Of a stretch of 64,000 nt of DNA, positions 1-11,732 are shown in pieces; the first letter of the stretch is position 1; each line of letters opens with the position of its first letter. A model generated the notes under the pieces. That model saw only the letters and a list, made by a program, of their open reading frames with translations. It ran no database searches and had not been told where the DNA came from. Origin of the DNA: Ahaetulla prasina (Eukaryota; Chordata; Lepidosauria; Squamata; Colubridae); the NCBI RefSeq assembly GCF_028640845.1, contig NC_080539.1:103256554-103320553 (forward strand). Direction: 5' to 3'. The position numbers and the translations under genes were made by a program.

Positions 1-110
1 GTTTTATTTTTATAGTTGTCTTATGTATGATGTACACTGAAGATGGCATTTAATTTTGTTGTACGAGGTGCAATGACAATAAAGTAAACTAAACTAAAAT
101 AGCTCATCCC
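1..110 (+). mobile_element. LINE 3' end (L2-like tail)
   Basis: The sequence ends in a terminal motif of the form gtgcaatgacaataaagt followed by a short aactaaacta repeat. This closely resembles the 3' end of the L2-type element near 7.88 kb (tgtacaatgacaataaagt). Only the 3' untranslated tail is visible because the element runs off the left edge of the window. Assignment to an L2-like LINE rests on the tail motif alone. Confidence 0.6.
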
Positions 111-1543
111 TTTGTTGACTTTGTCAGAAGCAGCTGGTATAAAAATGATATATGTGTTGGTTGATTGATTGACTGATGATGATGGAGCATTATCATATTC
201 ATAAGGTACTGTATGTTTGAAAATCTGTCAAAATGTTTTTTTCAACTTCCTCTCTTCCAAATGTAGCAAGTCTACGATTCTCAGAATATTCAGCAAATAA
301 AACCCCTTATAGTTCATCAGATCCTAGTCATAATATTTACATTTAAATGAAGATGTCATTTGCTGAAGTGTCATTGCTTAGAATCAAATTATCTTTTGTG
401 GTTCAGTTACTTGCAACTTTTAGTTTGATAAACCTTAAAAATTTGACTCAATGCTTTTCACGTACAAGGCTTTACTTTTGATTTCCTTTTCCATACCTCA
501 AAAGATAAATATCCTGAGTGCATTCACTCCTAATCTTGGTGCAGGGTCTATAAATGCTTTGAAGTGTGGGCAATTACATAATGCAGGTTGAGTCATGTGA
601 GCCCATAAGTCTTGCTCAATTATTATTACGGGGTTGGTCTTTCCGAGCAGTTTTAAGAACACATCCAGGGATTTCACAAGAAAAAAAAGAAAACTGAATC
701 ATTTGGGAAATAATAGTTCCTGGTTTTCATTTCCTCAGGATTGTATACATGTGTGGCAATTGGCGATTGTGCAAATGCTGAAACAGTTGAAATGTATAAA
801 CAAAAGCATGTGTTTCTGGAAAGAAAAAGCAACACGGAATAAAGCTGGCTACTCAAATCTGACTTTCTCCAGAAGCGTTCAACTACAATTCCACCATTTC
901 ACCCAGCTTTTCGTGATGGATTTAAATAATGGGTTGTGTAGTCATCTGGAAGACAAGAAGTGGAAGTAGCCTGTTGCAAGGAGTGGGCATCCATGTAATG
1001 GAGGCCTATAACTTTTTGTTCTCTCCATATGTTTACATAAGAATAAAAAGGCATGCTGACACATGCAGATTTTGCAATCTACTATGTATTTTTGGGGAGG
1101 CAAAGAGGATTGGGTGAGGAGAGAGGAGAAGAAACACAAGGAAACCAGGATGGGCAATGGGAATTCTTTTAAATATTATTGAACTGTGAGTCTCCTCATT
1201 CATCACCTTCTGCTATACTGGCTAGCGTTGTTGGGGATTGGCTGTGGAAGGACACATGTTGCCCATCTCTGCAGCATGAGCATTGCCTCTTGTCCACTTT
1301 GAAGCTACTCCAAACAGCACAGCAGACTCATTCATAGGAGGGCATTCTCTTGAGGACCGCAATGTTTTGCAAAGTACAGAAATTAAAATGCCTCAGAAAT
1401 GTAAGCTACCATTTGGACACACGGTTGAAAAGATTATAGTAGCATGGCGTGAGAAGTTTTATATCCAAACATATTTTATTTTTTATATTGCTGTCATCTT
1501 CCCCTTAAAATATTAACAGAATCCGCAATGGTCCGGGAATCAG
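111..1543. other. Unannotated stretch
   Basis: AT-rich sequence without a recognisable exon, RNA gene or transposon end. Short open frames (about 60-111 codons) overlap in several frames on both strands and show no family resemblance. I see nothing to annotate. Confidence 0.5.
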
Positions 1544-2231
1544 TGTCTCCACTAGATAATTAACAGTCAAGTTGAAACTAAGTTAATCAACTAAAATTAG
1601 CAAACTTCCTCATATAAGTTACCCAGACCTAATCCACATATCAAAGGATAAGGTCTGAAAACACAGAGTTAATTAAATTACGTCTCCCAGAGAAACTGCA
1701 TGTTCACAAGAATAAAGATGCACACCTCAAGTATCACCCTAGAATCAGCTAGCTCTCCAGTAGTGAGTTTCAAATTTTTTTACTACCAGTTCTGTGGGCG
1801 TGGCTTGGTGGGTGTGGCATGGCTTGGTGGGCGTGGGCTGAGAAGGATACTGTAAAATCGCCATTCTCGCCTCAATCCAGGGGAAGCTTACTGCAAAATC
1901 CCCATTTCCTCCTGATCAGTTGGGACTTGGCAGACAGAGAATAGATGGGGGCAGGGCCAGTCAGAATTTTTACTACCAGTTCTGGGAACTACTCAAAATT
2001 TCCGCGACCGGTTCGCCAGAACTAGTCAGAATCTGCTGAAACCCACCTCTGAAGCTCTCCCTATAAAAACCTGCTGCTGTACCCCATTTCTCTTCAGCCT
2101 GCCCCTAAATGCAAACCATTTTGCTTCTAGGAATAAATATTTCTTCTTTCCTCACAGCTATCAGGATCTCATTTTTATTTATTTTTGCGCAGCTCCAGCT
2201 CAAGTTGGAACCCCAAATTATTCTTCTGACA
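1544..2231 (+). mobile_element. Probable solo LTR, interrupted by a hAT element
   Basis: After removal of the hAT insertion at 1758-2051 the sequence has LTR-like order: a TG start near 1544, a TATAAAA box at 2062-2068, an AATAAA signal at 2132-2137, and a TGACA end near 2231. No target duplication is visible, so the ends are estimates. Neither gag nor pol follows, which fits a solo LTR. Family (Gypsy or endogenous retrovirus) cannot be decided from the sequence. Confidence 0.4.
1758..2051. mobile_element. Non-autonomous hAT-type element
   Basis: Bounded by cagtagtgag and cccacctctg with an 8-bp target duplication (tagctctc at 1750-1757, aagctctc at 2052-2059, 7 of 8 identical). The body has the gttctgtgggcgtggcttgg module that recurs in other copies here. 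There is no transposase frame, so movement would need a transposase in trans. It sits just upstream of the TATA box of the surrounding LTR. Confidence 0.8.
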
Positions 2232-2730
2232 ATGGCCGGTTCTCTTTATGAGAAGGAATTCTGAAAGGATTTCTCCCTTCACGAAAGCACCCCTAGAACA
2301 GTAGGAATTCCTTCCACAGGCCCAATTGCTTTGTTTCACTGAGATTTGTGTCTGGCCACTCTGACCCCCACAAAGTTGTGGGCCTGGATTTACAAACTGA
2401 GCTGATTTGTGTTCAGTTTAGGTTCCCTTCCAGAGGAAATGCTGCAACAATAGCTTTGCACCATTTCCTCTGCAGCTGAGGAACAGATGGTTTTGCGTTC
2501 CTTCCCATTCCTGAAGCCTTCAAGCGCCTCCCTCCTGTGCTTGGTTGTTTTGAGTGATGGCTGCTCTCCTTCTTGGTTTGGGGTTTTTCCGCCCTGTAGA
2601 AAGCAAACCCACCAAGCAAAGAATGGGTCCAATGGCAGGATACCACTAGCTGGCAAACTCCTATTAGCCAGGTAGAGGAAGGAAAACTGGGAAGATAATT
2701 GGGAGAGCATGAAAATACTGCAGAGGATAC
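2232..2730. other. Unannotated stretch
   Basis: No transposon ends or coding similarity recognised. A minus-strand open frame at 2390-2785 has no recognisable domain, runs into the adjacent LTR and overlaps other frames. Confidence 0.45.
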
Positions 2731-3095
2731 TGTCAGCTTTGGAAGCCATACTAGACTGGAACCTTCCGTGCTGCCACTTTCTCATATGTGGGAAAGTAGG
2801 AGGGGGGATTTAGTAGAGGGGTTGCCATTAGACATAATAACATTCTTCCTGTCAGTCAAGGTCAGGCCAATCCTGCATCTGGAGAAGGAGTGGTTGGAGT
2901 GCTGTCTCGAGATGGGACGGTTGGCGATCGGAGCATGTGATCGACTGCGGGGTCAGGGGATGGTCTTGGGGGTTTTGATTTACTGAGGGAAAATCCGAAT
3001 TTGAGGAACTCTGGCACCTGTGTGAAGCTTCTCTCTTATAATACATTGTCTCAAGATCCAAACATTTTGGGCTTTGTGGTTTTATGACTTGCAAA
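2731..3095 (+). mobile_element. Divergent solo LTR-like repeat, related to 21400-21870
   Basis: It starts with TGTCAG and shares a colinear series of short matches with the solo LTR at 21.4 kb: a tgtcag..tggaa.ccata.tagact head, an aacattctt block, a ggtcaagg..gg block, and the ggggtcaggg to ggaactctgg tail. The right end is uncertain because no clear CA end or target duplication is visible. It is probably an older copy of the same LTR family. Confidence 0.45.
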
Positions 3096-3626
3096 ACATT
3101 GGGGTTTTTTTTTTTATACTCCCAAAATTCCAGGATTCCATTGTAGTCACGTCTGTTTGCAATAATTGTATTTTTGGCTTTTGCAATTCAGTTGTAAAAA
3201 CCAACTCAAAGACATCTGGAGACAGCATTTAATGCTTTATAAAGCATTATTTAATGCTTTATAATCGCTCTACTATGGAGGGAGCAGAGACAGGAGAGAG
3301 GCTGATATGGGAGGGAAAAAGCACAGAAATATAAATATATTCTGCTGTGACGATCTTCTGGTATAAACAGGACAGGATTTTCTAAGTTCTTGTGACGCTG
3401 AAGAAGAATTTCTCCAGATTCTGTCTTGCACTAGAAAGTGAAGGTAAATAAAGAAGAGAGAGAGAGATGTCTAGACATAGCTTTAATCACCAGGACATCC
3501 CCTTTAGGATTAAGGAATAAAAAGTACAATGCCGTCAAAGCTGCTTTTCAGTGCCACTTGATTCAGTGGGAGAGATTTAAGAGTGTGCTTCACTTTCTGA
3601 CTGAAACCAAATTGGATTAAATACAA
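3096..3626. other. Unannotated stretch
   Basis: Contains a short direct duplication around 3226-3260 (taatgctttataa units) and otherwise nothing recognisable. Confidence 0.4.
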
Positions 3627-3634
3627 GTTTGGAT

Positions 3635-4240
3635 CAGTGGTGAAATGTAAAATTTGTTACTACCGGTTCTGTGGGCGTGGCTTGGTGGGGCTGGAGGTTT
3701 AATGTGACTGGGTTGGCTTGGCTAACTTTTTTTTTTTAGTTTTAAAAGCATTTTTTCCATAACCTCTTCCGCCGAAGAGGTTGTAAAAAAATGCTTTGAA
3801 AAGGCTCCTCTGACGATCCCAGCTGAGTTGCCTGATCGTCAGAGACTTTTCTTTTCTTTTAAAAGCATTTCTTTGCCTTTAAAAGAAAAAAAAAAGCCTC
3901 TGATGATCAGGCAACTCAGCTGGGATCGTCAGAGGAGCCTTTTCAAAGCATTTTTTCTACATCCTCTTCGGATGAAGAGGTTATAAAAAATGCTTTTAAA
4001 AGCCTCTTTCGATCCTGGCTGAGCTGCGCGATCATCAGAGGCTTTTTGTTTCACTTTTAAAAACATTTTTTTGGCCGAAGAAATAATGATTTTAAAAGTA
4101 AAAAAAAAACCCTCTGATGACCGCATGGCTCAGCTGGGCATGGGGGGGGCAGGGATTTTTGCTACAGGTTCTCTGAACCATCCGCCACCATTGCTATCGG
4201 ATCAGGCGATCCGGTCTTAACCGGGAGCATTTCACCCCTG
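3635..4240. mobile_element. Non-autonomous hAT-type element, 606 bp, with internal inverted repeats
   Basis: Ends cagtggtgaa and ttcacccctg, flanked by a perfect 8-bp target duplication gtttggat (3627-3634 and 4241-4248). The inside is built of inverted modules: the segment at about 3808-3845 is the reverse complement of that at about 3898-3936, and aaaagcatttttt/aaaaaatgctttt stems recur on both sides. No transposase is encoded. The same module set occurs at 42070-42605 and in part at 20464-22006. Confidence 0.85.
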
Positions 4241-4248
4241 GTTTGGAT

Positions 4249-5874
4249 GGATTGCATATACTTGATCTTTTTTTTTTTTTTTTTTAAAAGTCAAACATTG
4301 AACAAGAGAACATTTTCTTAATTGTCTTGTTGCTACAACCAAATTTCTTTATGTTTGTAATAGTTTTATCTCTTTCGGTTTACCCTTTAGACCAAGAGTT
4401 CCTAAACTTTTTGCCATCACGCCTCCGTTTAGTGTTATCTTAATGTACAAACCTCCTCTAAAAACCCTAAAAACCAAAATGGCCACAAATGAATAATGAA
4501 AACCAACGCAATCGACTTTGGGAAAAGTGAATTTATTAACAATGTACAACTAAAAGGATTTTCGTATCTCTTCACTCTCTGTCCCCAGCGGAGGTACACC
4601 TCACAGTTGGGAAAATCATACTTTAGAGCCGCTTCTATTATGATTAGGACAGAGCGTTGACTTCTTTCAGTACTCATGTTCTTGTGCATATGGATTTTCA
4701 CCTTGGTATTTAAAACTCTCTCGTTTCCCCACCTCCCTAATCTGAGCCTGCCGTAGCAACTTCTCCATGTGAAAGGTAAACACCCCTCCTATTGAAGTGC
4801 AAAGCACTATTATGTGTCATTAGCTGGGATGGAATTTCCCCTCCTCCCGAGGAGATGGGTCACAATGAAGTGGGAGTATCAGAAATTATGTGAGAGGGGT
4901 GAGGTGGGAAAACACACTGGAGGTTCTTTGAGAGGAATAAGGTGATTGGTGCTGGTTTTCCCCCAGGTTAAACACCAAGGTTTTGAGTGGGCTGAATTAT
5001 GTGTGGTTTCAGAGGCATTTTAAAAATAACTGGAGAAGGTTTAGGTGGGCTGGTTGTTGATCTGGAGGAGGTGGTATGGCAGTTGACTCTGAACTTTTTC
5101 TTAAAATTAAAATAACATGTTCATTTTCACATATTGCTAAATGTTCTGGTTTACTATATTATCGCCCATTTCTGATTTAATGTCCAAATGCATGAGGATG
5201 TTGTGAAAAGTTGGGGGACGTATGTTATATTACACTAAGTTTAATATATTAATATTACACAGTCCCATAGTAAAAATATATCATTTCTAACAACAACATG
5301 GTAACAGACATTTTTTCCTATTTTTTTATTAATTCGTCATCTGAACAATAAAATATATTATACATACTTTAATGGAACATCCAGGAAGAATATAGTAAAG
5401 ACGATACTTAGGTATAATGCAGAGAACAAATAATTTTAATTAGATTTCATGGGCAACCCTGACAATAAACCAAGTTTATGCTCTAGCCACTGATGCAGAT
5501 GAATCAGAAGCTGATAGGTTAGTTTTATGGTAAAGTTCAATCTGAAATCGATAGAGCATATGCGCAAGATGTGGTGCTGTGATTGGAGATTGGAAATGTT
5601 AAGGAAGAAAATGATGCAGTTGGACCACATGACCTAGGAAACTAGATTGAAGTAGGAGAATGAGTTATCAATTTCTGCCAAACCAATTATTTTCTCTTTG
5701 CTAATACCATCTTCAAAAAGCCAGAATGACACTGATATTCATAAAGAGTTTGAGTACAAAAAATTAAGGTGACTTTATATACGTAAAAGGAGGTGAAAGA
5801 GATCAGTAATAACAGCAAAGACATGGCCAGAGTTTGATTGTGGAAGACAATATGAACCACTTATACAGTAGAAC
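4249..5874. other. Mostly unannotated; possible hAT-like element near 4391-5220
   Basis: A poly-T run lies at 4269-4285. From about 4391 the sequence reads gttcctaaactttttgcc, a form typical of hAT element ends, and a rough inverted counterpart (aaaagttgggggac) lies near 5206. No target duplication was found, so this stays a suggestion. The remainder is AT-rich and shows nothing. Confidence 0.3.
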
Positions 5875-6057
5875 CTCTGGGCACAAACGCTTCTGACCAC
5901 AACCAAATCGGGTTCCGACCAAAAAAATTCACATTTTTTTCGTAGCCGATTTCTCCTTTCGTGCCTTTTTTTTTGTAAATGCCAAATTTCCAAAATTAGG
6001 TTCAAGTCACGACCAAATTGGTTTGCGACCAAAGTTATGGAACGAATTATGGTCATG
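5875..6057. mobile_element. Short MITE, pogo/Tigger-like in appearance
   Basis: Begins cagtagaacctctggg and contains repeated cgaccaaa blocks facing each other, ending gaacgaattatggtc. Elements with a cagt.gaacctc end are usually non-autonomous pogo/Tigger-type DNA transposons. The right terminus is not clean and I cannot confirm a TA duplication. Confidence 0.4.
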
Positions 6058-6650
6058 TGTATAATTTCAAATCAAGGTAAAGCAGAAGAAAACCAGCTTC
6101 CATGATATGATAGTGAACCATTTTCAAAGAGAACATCAGTAATCGCTTTAAATTCCTGAATCTAATTGATAGGAAACAGTGGTATTGAACAGTGGTATTG
6201 AACAGTGGTATTGAAACAAAGAAGTTGTTAAAAGATAAATGTTGTTTAAATTTTGTTAAAAGATAAATGTGAAAAACAAACTACTAAAGAACATAAGAAG
6301 AAAGGAAACTAGAAATCAGGATGAACAGTAGGAATTGGCAAATAGAAGAGAGGAGAGGAGAGGAGAGGAGAGGAGAGGAGAGGAGAGGAAAGGAGAGGAG
6401 AGGAATACGAAGATCTCAGAAAAAAAATCAACAAAGAATTTTGAGAGTGGTTAAAAGAGACAAATCTGGAAAAACAAGCAAAGTTTTCTAAAAGCTTATC
6501 AAAATCAGATGAAAGTCCCAATCTCAAACTGGTATGCTAAAGGATGTCAATGAATAGATGTAACTATTTCAAAGAATGTCAAACAGTTCAATATCCTCAT
6601 TGTCATTTCTAAGGCTGGTTGCTTACCCATTGTCATGAATTTAGTCTTTA
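6058..6650. repeat. Unannotated DNA with short tandem repeats
   Basis: A three-unit repeat of about 14 bp (ttgaacagtggtat) lies at 6174-6213. A pentanucleotide run of gagag/aggag units lies at 6346-6403. A duplicated taaaagataaatgt segment lies at 6227-6270. No coding similarity. Confidence 0.7.
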
Positions 6651-7908
6651 TATTTAAGTTTCATCCCTTTTTATATCCTGAACAAGATCTGTCTATGTGG
6701 TTATAAAAGTCGACATCAACTTGATTGTATATAATCAATCAGTGGCACAAAGAAGAGATTAGCTGTCATGATAGCTCTGCCTTCAATACCATTCTACCCA
6801 ACAGGTTGTTTCTTAAAATGTCCATTTTGGGTATAAATCAAAGGATTTGTTTTTGGATAAAGGATTTTTTGACAGATAGGCCACAGTCAGTAAGAATGGA
6901 TGTCACCATTCTTCTACTCTAATATTAAGCACAGGAGCCCCTCCCCCACCAAGGGTGCTAAGTCCTTTCCTTTATTCCTTTTATACACAACTGCACCCCA
7001 TTGTATAAAATGCAATTATTAAATTTGCAGATGACACAACAGTGGTGGGGCTCATTAATAAGAACAATGAGTCTGCTTCTAGAAAGGAAGTACAAGGGCT
7101 GACATTGTGGGGTAAAGAAAATAATCTTACCTTTAACACCAAAAAAACTAAAGAACTTGTAACTGACTTCAGGAGGAAGAAAGATGAACATTTACCATTG
7201 TACATAAATGGTGAGGAGGTGGGAAGGGTTGGTAGTTTTAAATTTCTGGGCATTTATATCTTGAAGGACCTCTCATGGACTATGAATGTTAACATGCTTG
7301 TGAAGAAGGCATAGAAGAGGCTATACTTCCTGACAATGCTCAGGAAGATAAATCTATCTCAGCATCTACTTCTGTCATTCTATTGCAGCACCACTGAGTG
7401 TCCTGACATACGGCATTCTTGCATGGTATGGGAGCAGCTCTGTAGCGGACAAAAATGCTCTACAGAGAATCATTAAAACTGCCCAGAATATCATCGGGCT
7501 CCAGCTACCAGCCCTGGACGACATCTTCAAATCTTGCTGTTTGAGGAAGCTGCATAACATTCACAGAGACTCTTCCCATCCTGCTTACAATATTTTTGGA
7601 CTTCTGGCAGAAGATACAGAACAATTAAAACCCGGACCACATGTTTTCTTAATAGTTTTTATCCCAGAGTTATAATTGCACTCAACAATGAACTAAAGGG
7701 CCACCAACAGTGAGCTATTGGACAGCATTACTTGGTCTGTTGTGTGGATGTTTGGGTGGTTTAGGGGTGGGGAATTTGTGGTGGGTGGGGGTGTGTTTGG
7801 GGATTGTTATGTGTGTTGGACCTGGTCTTTGGGTGTTAAGTGAATTTCATTGTATGGGTATACTGTATGTATATGTACAATGACAATAAAGTTATTATTA
7901 TTATTCTT
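6650..7908 (+). mobile_element. L2-type LINE, 5' truncated
   Basis: Reverse transcriptase pieces in plus orientation are followed by a 3' UTR ending in tgtacaatgacaataaagt and an ATT microsatellite at 7889-7904. The order palm, thumb-like region, 3' UTR and short tandem tail is that of an L2-clade LINE truncated at its 5' end. No endonuclease domain is present. Confidence 0.75.
6725..7640 (+). pseudogene. Broken LINE reverse transcriptase (L2 type)
   Basis: The open frame at 6725-6922 contains [12 protein letters not shown] and [15 protein letters not shown], matching the motif A region and the following segment of L2-type RT, where the usual Asp of the DFSSAFNT motif is changed to an S context. 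A second frame at 7042-7314 contains LTFNTKKTKELVTDFRR and FKFLGIYILKDLSW, typical of the region after the catalytic centre. The YxDD region between about 6923 and 7041 is only recognisable as KFADDTT around 7022-7040 and is out of frame with the upstream piece. A stop at 7312-7314 and further shifts break the C-terminal part to about 7640. It cannot make active enzyme. Confidence 0.75.
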
Positions 7909-9353
7909 AGGGTATGAAGCAATCTTATTGTAAGATTTTTTTAACCTAGTTATTGAAAACTAGCTAATATAGCATTTCCATTTCTGATGCAGGAAAAAAA
8001 CCATGGAAGACATTTGGTATCAAAATCTATATCTATGTAATACTACTTAACTTGGGAAAATTGGTATCAATGGATAGAAATTAAAAATAAGGAATGTATA
8101 GAATAAAATAAGATATAAAATGTGTTTAAATATGTAGATTAAGTAGGAATATGTGGGAATAGATGAACAAAGTTAAGAATTATGTACTATCAGAATGACG
8201 TTGAATTGTATAATTATTATGTATGTAGTCTTGTTATAGATGTATTTTTACTTGTATTTTAGGATTTTAAATGTTAATAAAGGTTTTTTAAAAATCTATA
8301 TCTTCCAGGCTAAAGAACTTTATTATTGGCACAGTTAGTCCTATGTATCTTTTTCATTTCATTGTCAAAATTGTTGGCAACAACCAACTATTTTTTTAAA
8401 AAATGTGACAGAATATCTCTGAAGATGGCTTGCTGGCCCAGGGTCTTTAGTCAAGTATTTTACTCACAATTATTATATCCTTGCAACAGTATTGTATCAT
8501 GGGTTATTCCAACACATACAGTACCGGTAGCTATTTGCCAAAAAAACTATTGTTACCTTCCAGGATATTTCTTAATAGCATATCTCTCTGGCCAATGTCC
8601 AGTGTATATTATTTTACTGAGATGGTTTTGAAGGCAGTTATGATATCAACATGAATCATTCATTCATTAAAATGACTTGAGTTAAAAAATTCCTGGTATT
8701 CTTAAAATGTGTTGAACTACTTTCTGTTTTGTTCTTATTATGAAGGTCTGCAGTACCAGTTCATTGAAGTTTTTTTAAAATGACATTTTATGAATGGGGC
8801 AGAAGGAAAAATATGTCTGTTCTCTCCCCCACCCTCCCGCTTCTTAGGATAATTTCTATCGTTGGTTCCTCTGTCTGCTTTGCTAAGTAATTCAGCACCA
8901 GCTGACTGTCTACTCTACAGGAAGTGTATGGTCATGACAAACCGGGAAAGTACAGAGTGAAAATGTATACAGAACTGGCAGTATGTGTGCTATTGCATGT
9001 GTGCATATGTGTGTGTTTGTCATAAGATCAGAAAATCCATCAACATTCAGTGCTTTTTACACAATGAAATAGGCAGTCACTCTGATGTTCTTCCTGAATG
9101 ATTTACAGTATAAGGAAAAGTGCAGTGATTCATACAATAGAATTGTAAATTTGACATTTAAATACAAGATTCATACCGTAAGAATGCTTCTTATTCTAAA
9201 ACTTTGCCAATCCATTCAGTACTGCAACTAACCCTAATTGCAAAACTATCTTCAGAAAGTCCTCATTTTGAAAATTTTAATCTGACAGAAAAGGTTCCGT
9301 TGGCTTTGAAATGTATGTATGTAGTTCTTTTTTCACTTCATTTGAAGAAGCAT
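7909..9353. other. Mostly unannotated; possible LINE-like tail at about 7980-8290
   Basis: AT-rich sequence ending in taataaaggtttttt near 8275-8292 resembles a polyadenylated LINE tail, but no RT is readable upstream. A short TG-rich patch lies at 8995-9020. Nothing else recognised. Confidence 0.3.
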
Positions 9354-9358
9354 GGTCC

Positions 9359-9933
9359 TGTTATGACCGAGCCCCAAGTAGTGATTACCAAACACATTTC
9401 AGGCCTGAACAAACTTATTTTATTAAAACAGCTGAGAATTAATTCATTCTTAGCTTAGTCCAAAACGAATTCTTCATAAACAGTCCTTATCACCAACCTT
9501 TGGCAACCTGTGAAAGGCTTTTCTTGTCAAAATCTCCACAAAGTTCAAGAGACACTGACAAGAAGCAATGGAATCAACCACAAAGAACCCAACAGCTCAT
9601 TGCTGCTCTTTTAAGCCTTATGGGAGTGGCCAATATCTTCTGGCCTTACACCTGAGTCGTCCTTTTTACTTCAGCTGCTCTTGCCTTCTGGCAGCTCTTC
9701 TCATGCGTGCACTAGGAACAGGCTCCTCCTGTTCCTCTGCCTCTCTGCTGTCCACCTCTGGAGGCTCTGGAGTCTGCACATCGCTCCCAGATGGCCCTGG
9801 CCCCATCTCTGCCTCCAATGCAGAGCCCTCGTCTGGGCCTTCCCCTGACTCCAGGACTGGCCCATCATCCTCCCCAGCCTCCTCACTGTCCAACTCCGCT
9901 GCCAGGTCTGCAGGTTGTTGGCGGACCACAACA
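9359..9933 (-). mobile_element. Complete solo LTR, 575 bp
   Basis: Bounded by TG and CA (tgttatgacc at the left, ccacaaca at the right) and flanked by a perfect 5-bp target duplication ggtcc (9354-9358 and 9934-9938). Read on the minus strand it starts TGTTGTGG, and an AATAAA signal occurs near the far end (plus positions 9419-9424), which sets the orientation. The U3 part is GC-rich and holds an acidic open frame on the minus strand. No internal retrotransposon sequence remains, as expected after LTR-LTR recombination. Confidence 0.85.
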
Positions 9934-9947
9934 GGTCCTATAACCAA
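9666..9947 (-). other. Acidic open reading frame inside the solo LTR
   Basis: About 93 codons stay open on the minus strand within the LTR, rich in Glu, Asp, Ser, Pro and Gly and ending in a basic stretch (ARMRRAARRQEQ). It has no ATG at its head: the first codon is TTG in the flank. In a full element this frame could be the tail of an internal ORF running into the 3' LTR. No domain is recognised, and it is unlikely to be expressed from a solo LTR. Confidence 0.35.
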
Positions 9948-10900
9948 GGTTTATCTGCAAAATTGATCTCTATAAATGTTTTTTATATCTCACTTTTTAT
10001 TTTTTAAACAAAATAGCTTATAAATTGGTGAACACAATAGTTATAGTTTTTTTTAAAAAAAATCTAAAGAATGAGTTTGTATGTATGAGTCAATCATGTA
10101 ATCCTCTGGGACAAAATCTCAATTTTTTTCATCTAAAAATAGGAAAACAAAAGAACTGAAAGAGATTACTTGGAGATGCTGTAACTAAGTCTCCAAGCTT
10201 AGATGGGATATAAAAGAATAATTTATTCTATGCCAATTAGGAATTTAAAATTCACCCCAGCCCTTTTATTTAAGTTGGAAATGAACAGCTGACCTATATA
10301 TCCTCATTGGTGTAGGATATATCTGAAGTATGATCACCTTGCTTCTACCTGCAGTTTAATTGCACTTTGAATCAGCTGATCATCATACCAGCATTAGAAT
10401 AATCTAAACTTTGTGTAACAAGTGCATTAAGTGAATTAAATTTCCATTTATTCCTTCTCTTACTGACCAGTGCAACCTCTTAATACTGGTTTAGAATTTC
10501 AGCTACGTCTCTTCCATCAGTTATAGGAAAGAAAAGTAAATCAAATAAATCTTTATCCTACTTATCCAAATTCTGGTAAAATCTCATCCTGATGGTACTC
10601 TAGGATAAAGTAACTCTGAGCAAGGTATCTTCATGAGGCTTTCGTGTTTCCTGCTTTTTAAATTATCCTTTCTTCCTATTCTTCCTATTTCTCTCTTCCT
10701 CTCTCTTATTCTCACTGTTCTCTTGTGTCAAGCATTTGCTTTTTAAAGGGGAATCTCTGCATCATTGCCTTAAGATCTATCTCTAATTATTCCATTGATT
10801 CATTTAATAGATTCACACAGATTAGGAATTAATAATATCATGCCTGTCTATATTATGGCATCTTTTATTCCTAAAATCACATTTAAGTACATTTAAATAC
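9939..10900. other. Unannotated stretch
   Basis: AT-rich with a pyrimidine-rich patch (10665-10720). No element ends or coding similarity seen. Confidence 0.45.
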
Positions 10901-10901
10901 T

Positions 10902-11697
10902 GTGTTTCCCCGAAAAAAAACACCTATTCCAAAAATAAGCCCTAGCCTGACTTTTACATCTAATATAATTGTATTATACACTGTAATATAAGCTCTACCC
11001 CAATAATAAGCCCTAGTTAAGATCCCTCCCACTGTGTCTGGTTGCACAAGGTGAGATGAGGCACATGTGTAAAAATCAAGCTAGGGCAAGAGTGGGGGGG
11101 GGGAGCTGCCCCACACACCTCATAGCCACTTACCTTAGGATCGCTGTATCCAGGTCCCCCAGCTCCTGACAGCTGTTGTGCAACTGACTGATTTCTTCTG
11201 TAGCTGCTTGTGGCTGCTTGCAGCTGGACACCACGTGGTACATCATGCCAGTGCTGTTGCTCACAGCCGGAGACCATGTGCGCATCGTGCTGGTGCCGCT
11301 GATTATGGCAGGAGGCTGTGTGGTGCATTATATCATTGTACGCGCAAGCGGCAGCACCGATGTGTTATGCCACGTGGCATCTAGCTGCAAGTGGCTGCAA
11401 GTGGCCGCAGAAGAAATCGGTCAGCGGCATAACAGCTGTCACGGCATGGGGAGCCTGGCTGCAGTGGTCCTCAATTAAGCCCGTGTGAGGTACATGGAGC
11501 AGCTCCACCCCCTACCCCCACCCTAACTTGATTTTTACATATGCACCTCACCCGATCTTCTTAAACCAGATGGTGAGATGGAGTGTGAGAGGGTCTTAAT
11601 TGGGGCTTATTTTGGAGTAGTGCTTATATTAGGTGCACATGTAAAAATCAAGTGAGGGCTTATTTTCAGGATAGGTCTTATTTTTGGGAAAATATCC
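10902..11697. mobile_element. Fold-back DNA element of the 'ccgaaaataag' type
   Basis: The left end (gtgtttccccgaaaaaaa, then aaaaataagccctagc) and the right end (gcttattttcaggatagg, then cttatttttggg) are inverted. The interior is a nested palindrome: 11168-11238 pairs with 11369-11442, and an outer pair (about 11027-11090 with 11487-11560) shares aaaaatca and gaggcacat-type segments. There is no transposase. Related ends occur at 45068-45381. The superfamily is uncertain because no clear target duplication is visible. Confidence 0.65.
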
Positions 11698-11732
11698 TGA
11701 GGCTTATTCACCAGTTGTTCAGTTAGGATACA

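Noticed and set aside
9568..9966. 132-codon plus-strand open frame rich in Ser and Pro
   Set aside because: It is antisense to the solo LTR frame and crosses the LTR boundary.
11017..11478. Overlapping open frames of 68-103 codons on both strands
   Set aside because: They lie in the palindromic GC-rich core of a fold-back element, so both strands are open by symmetry.
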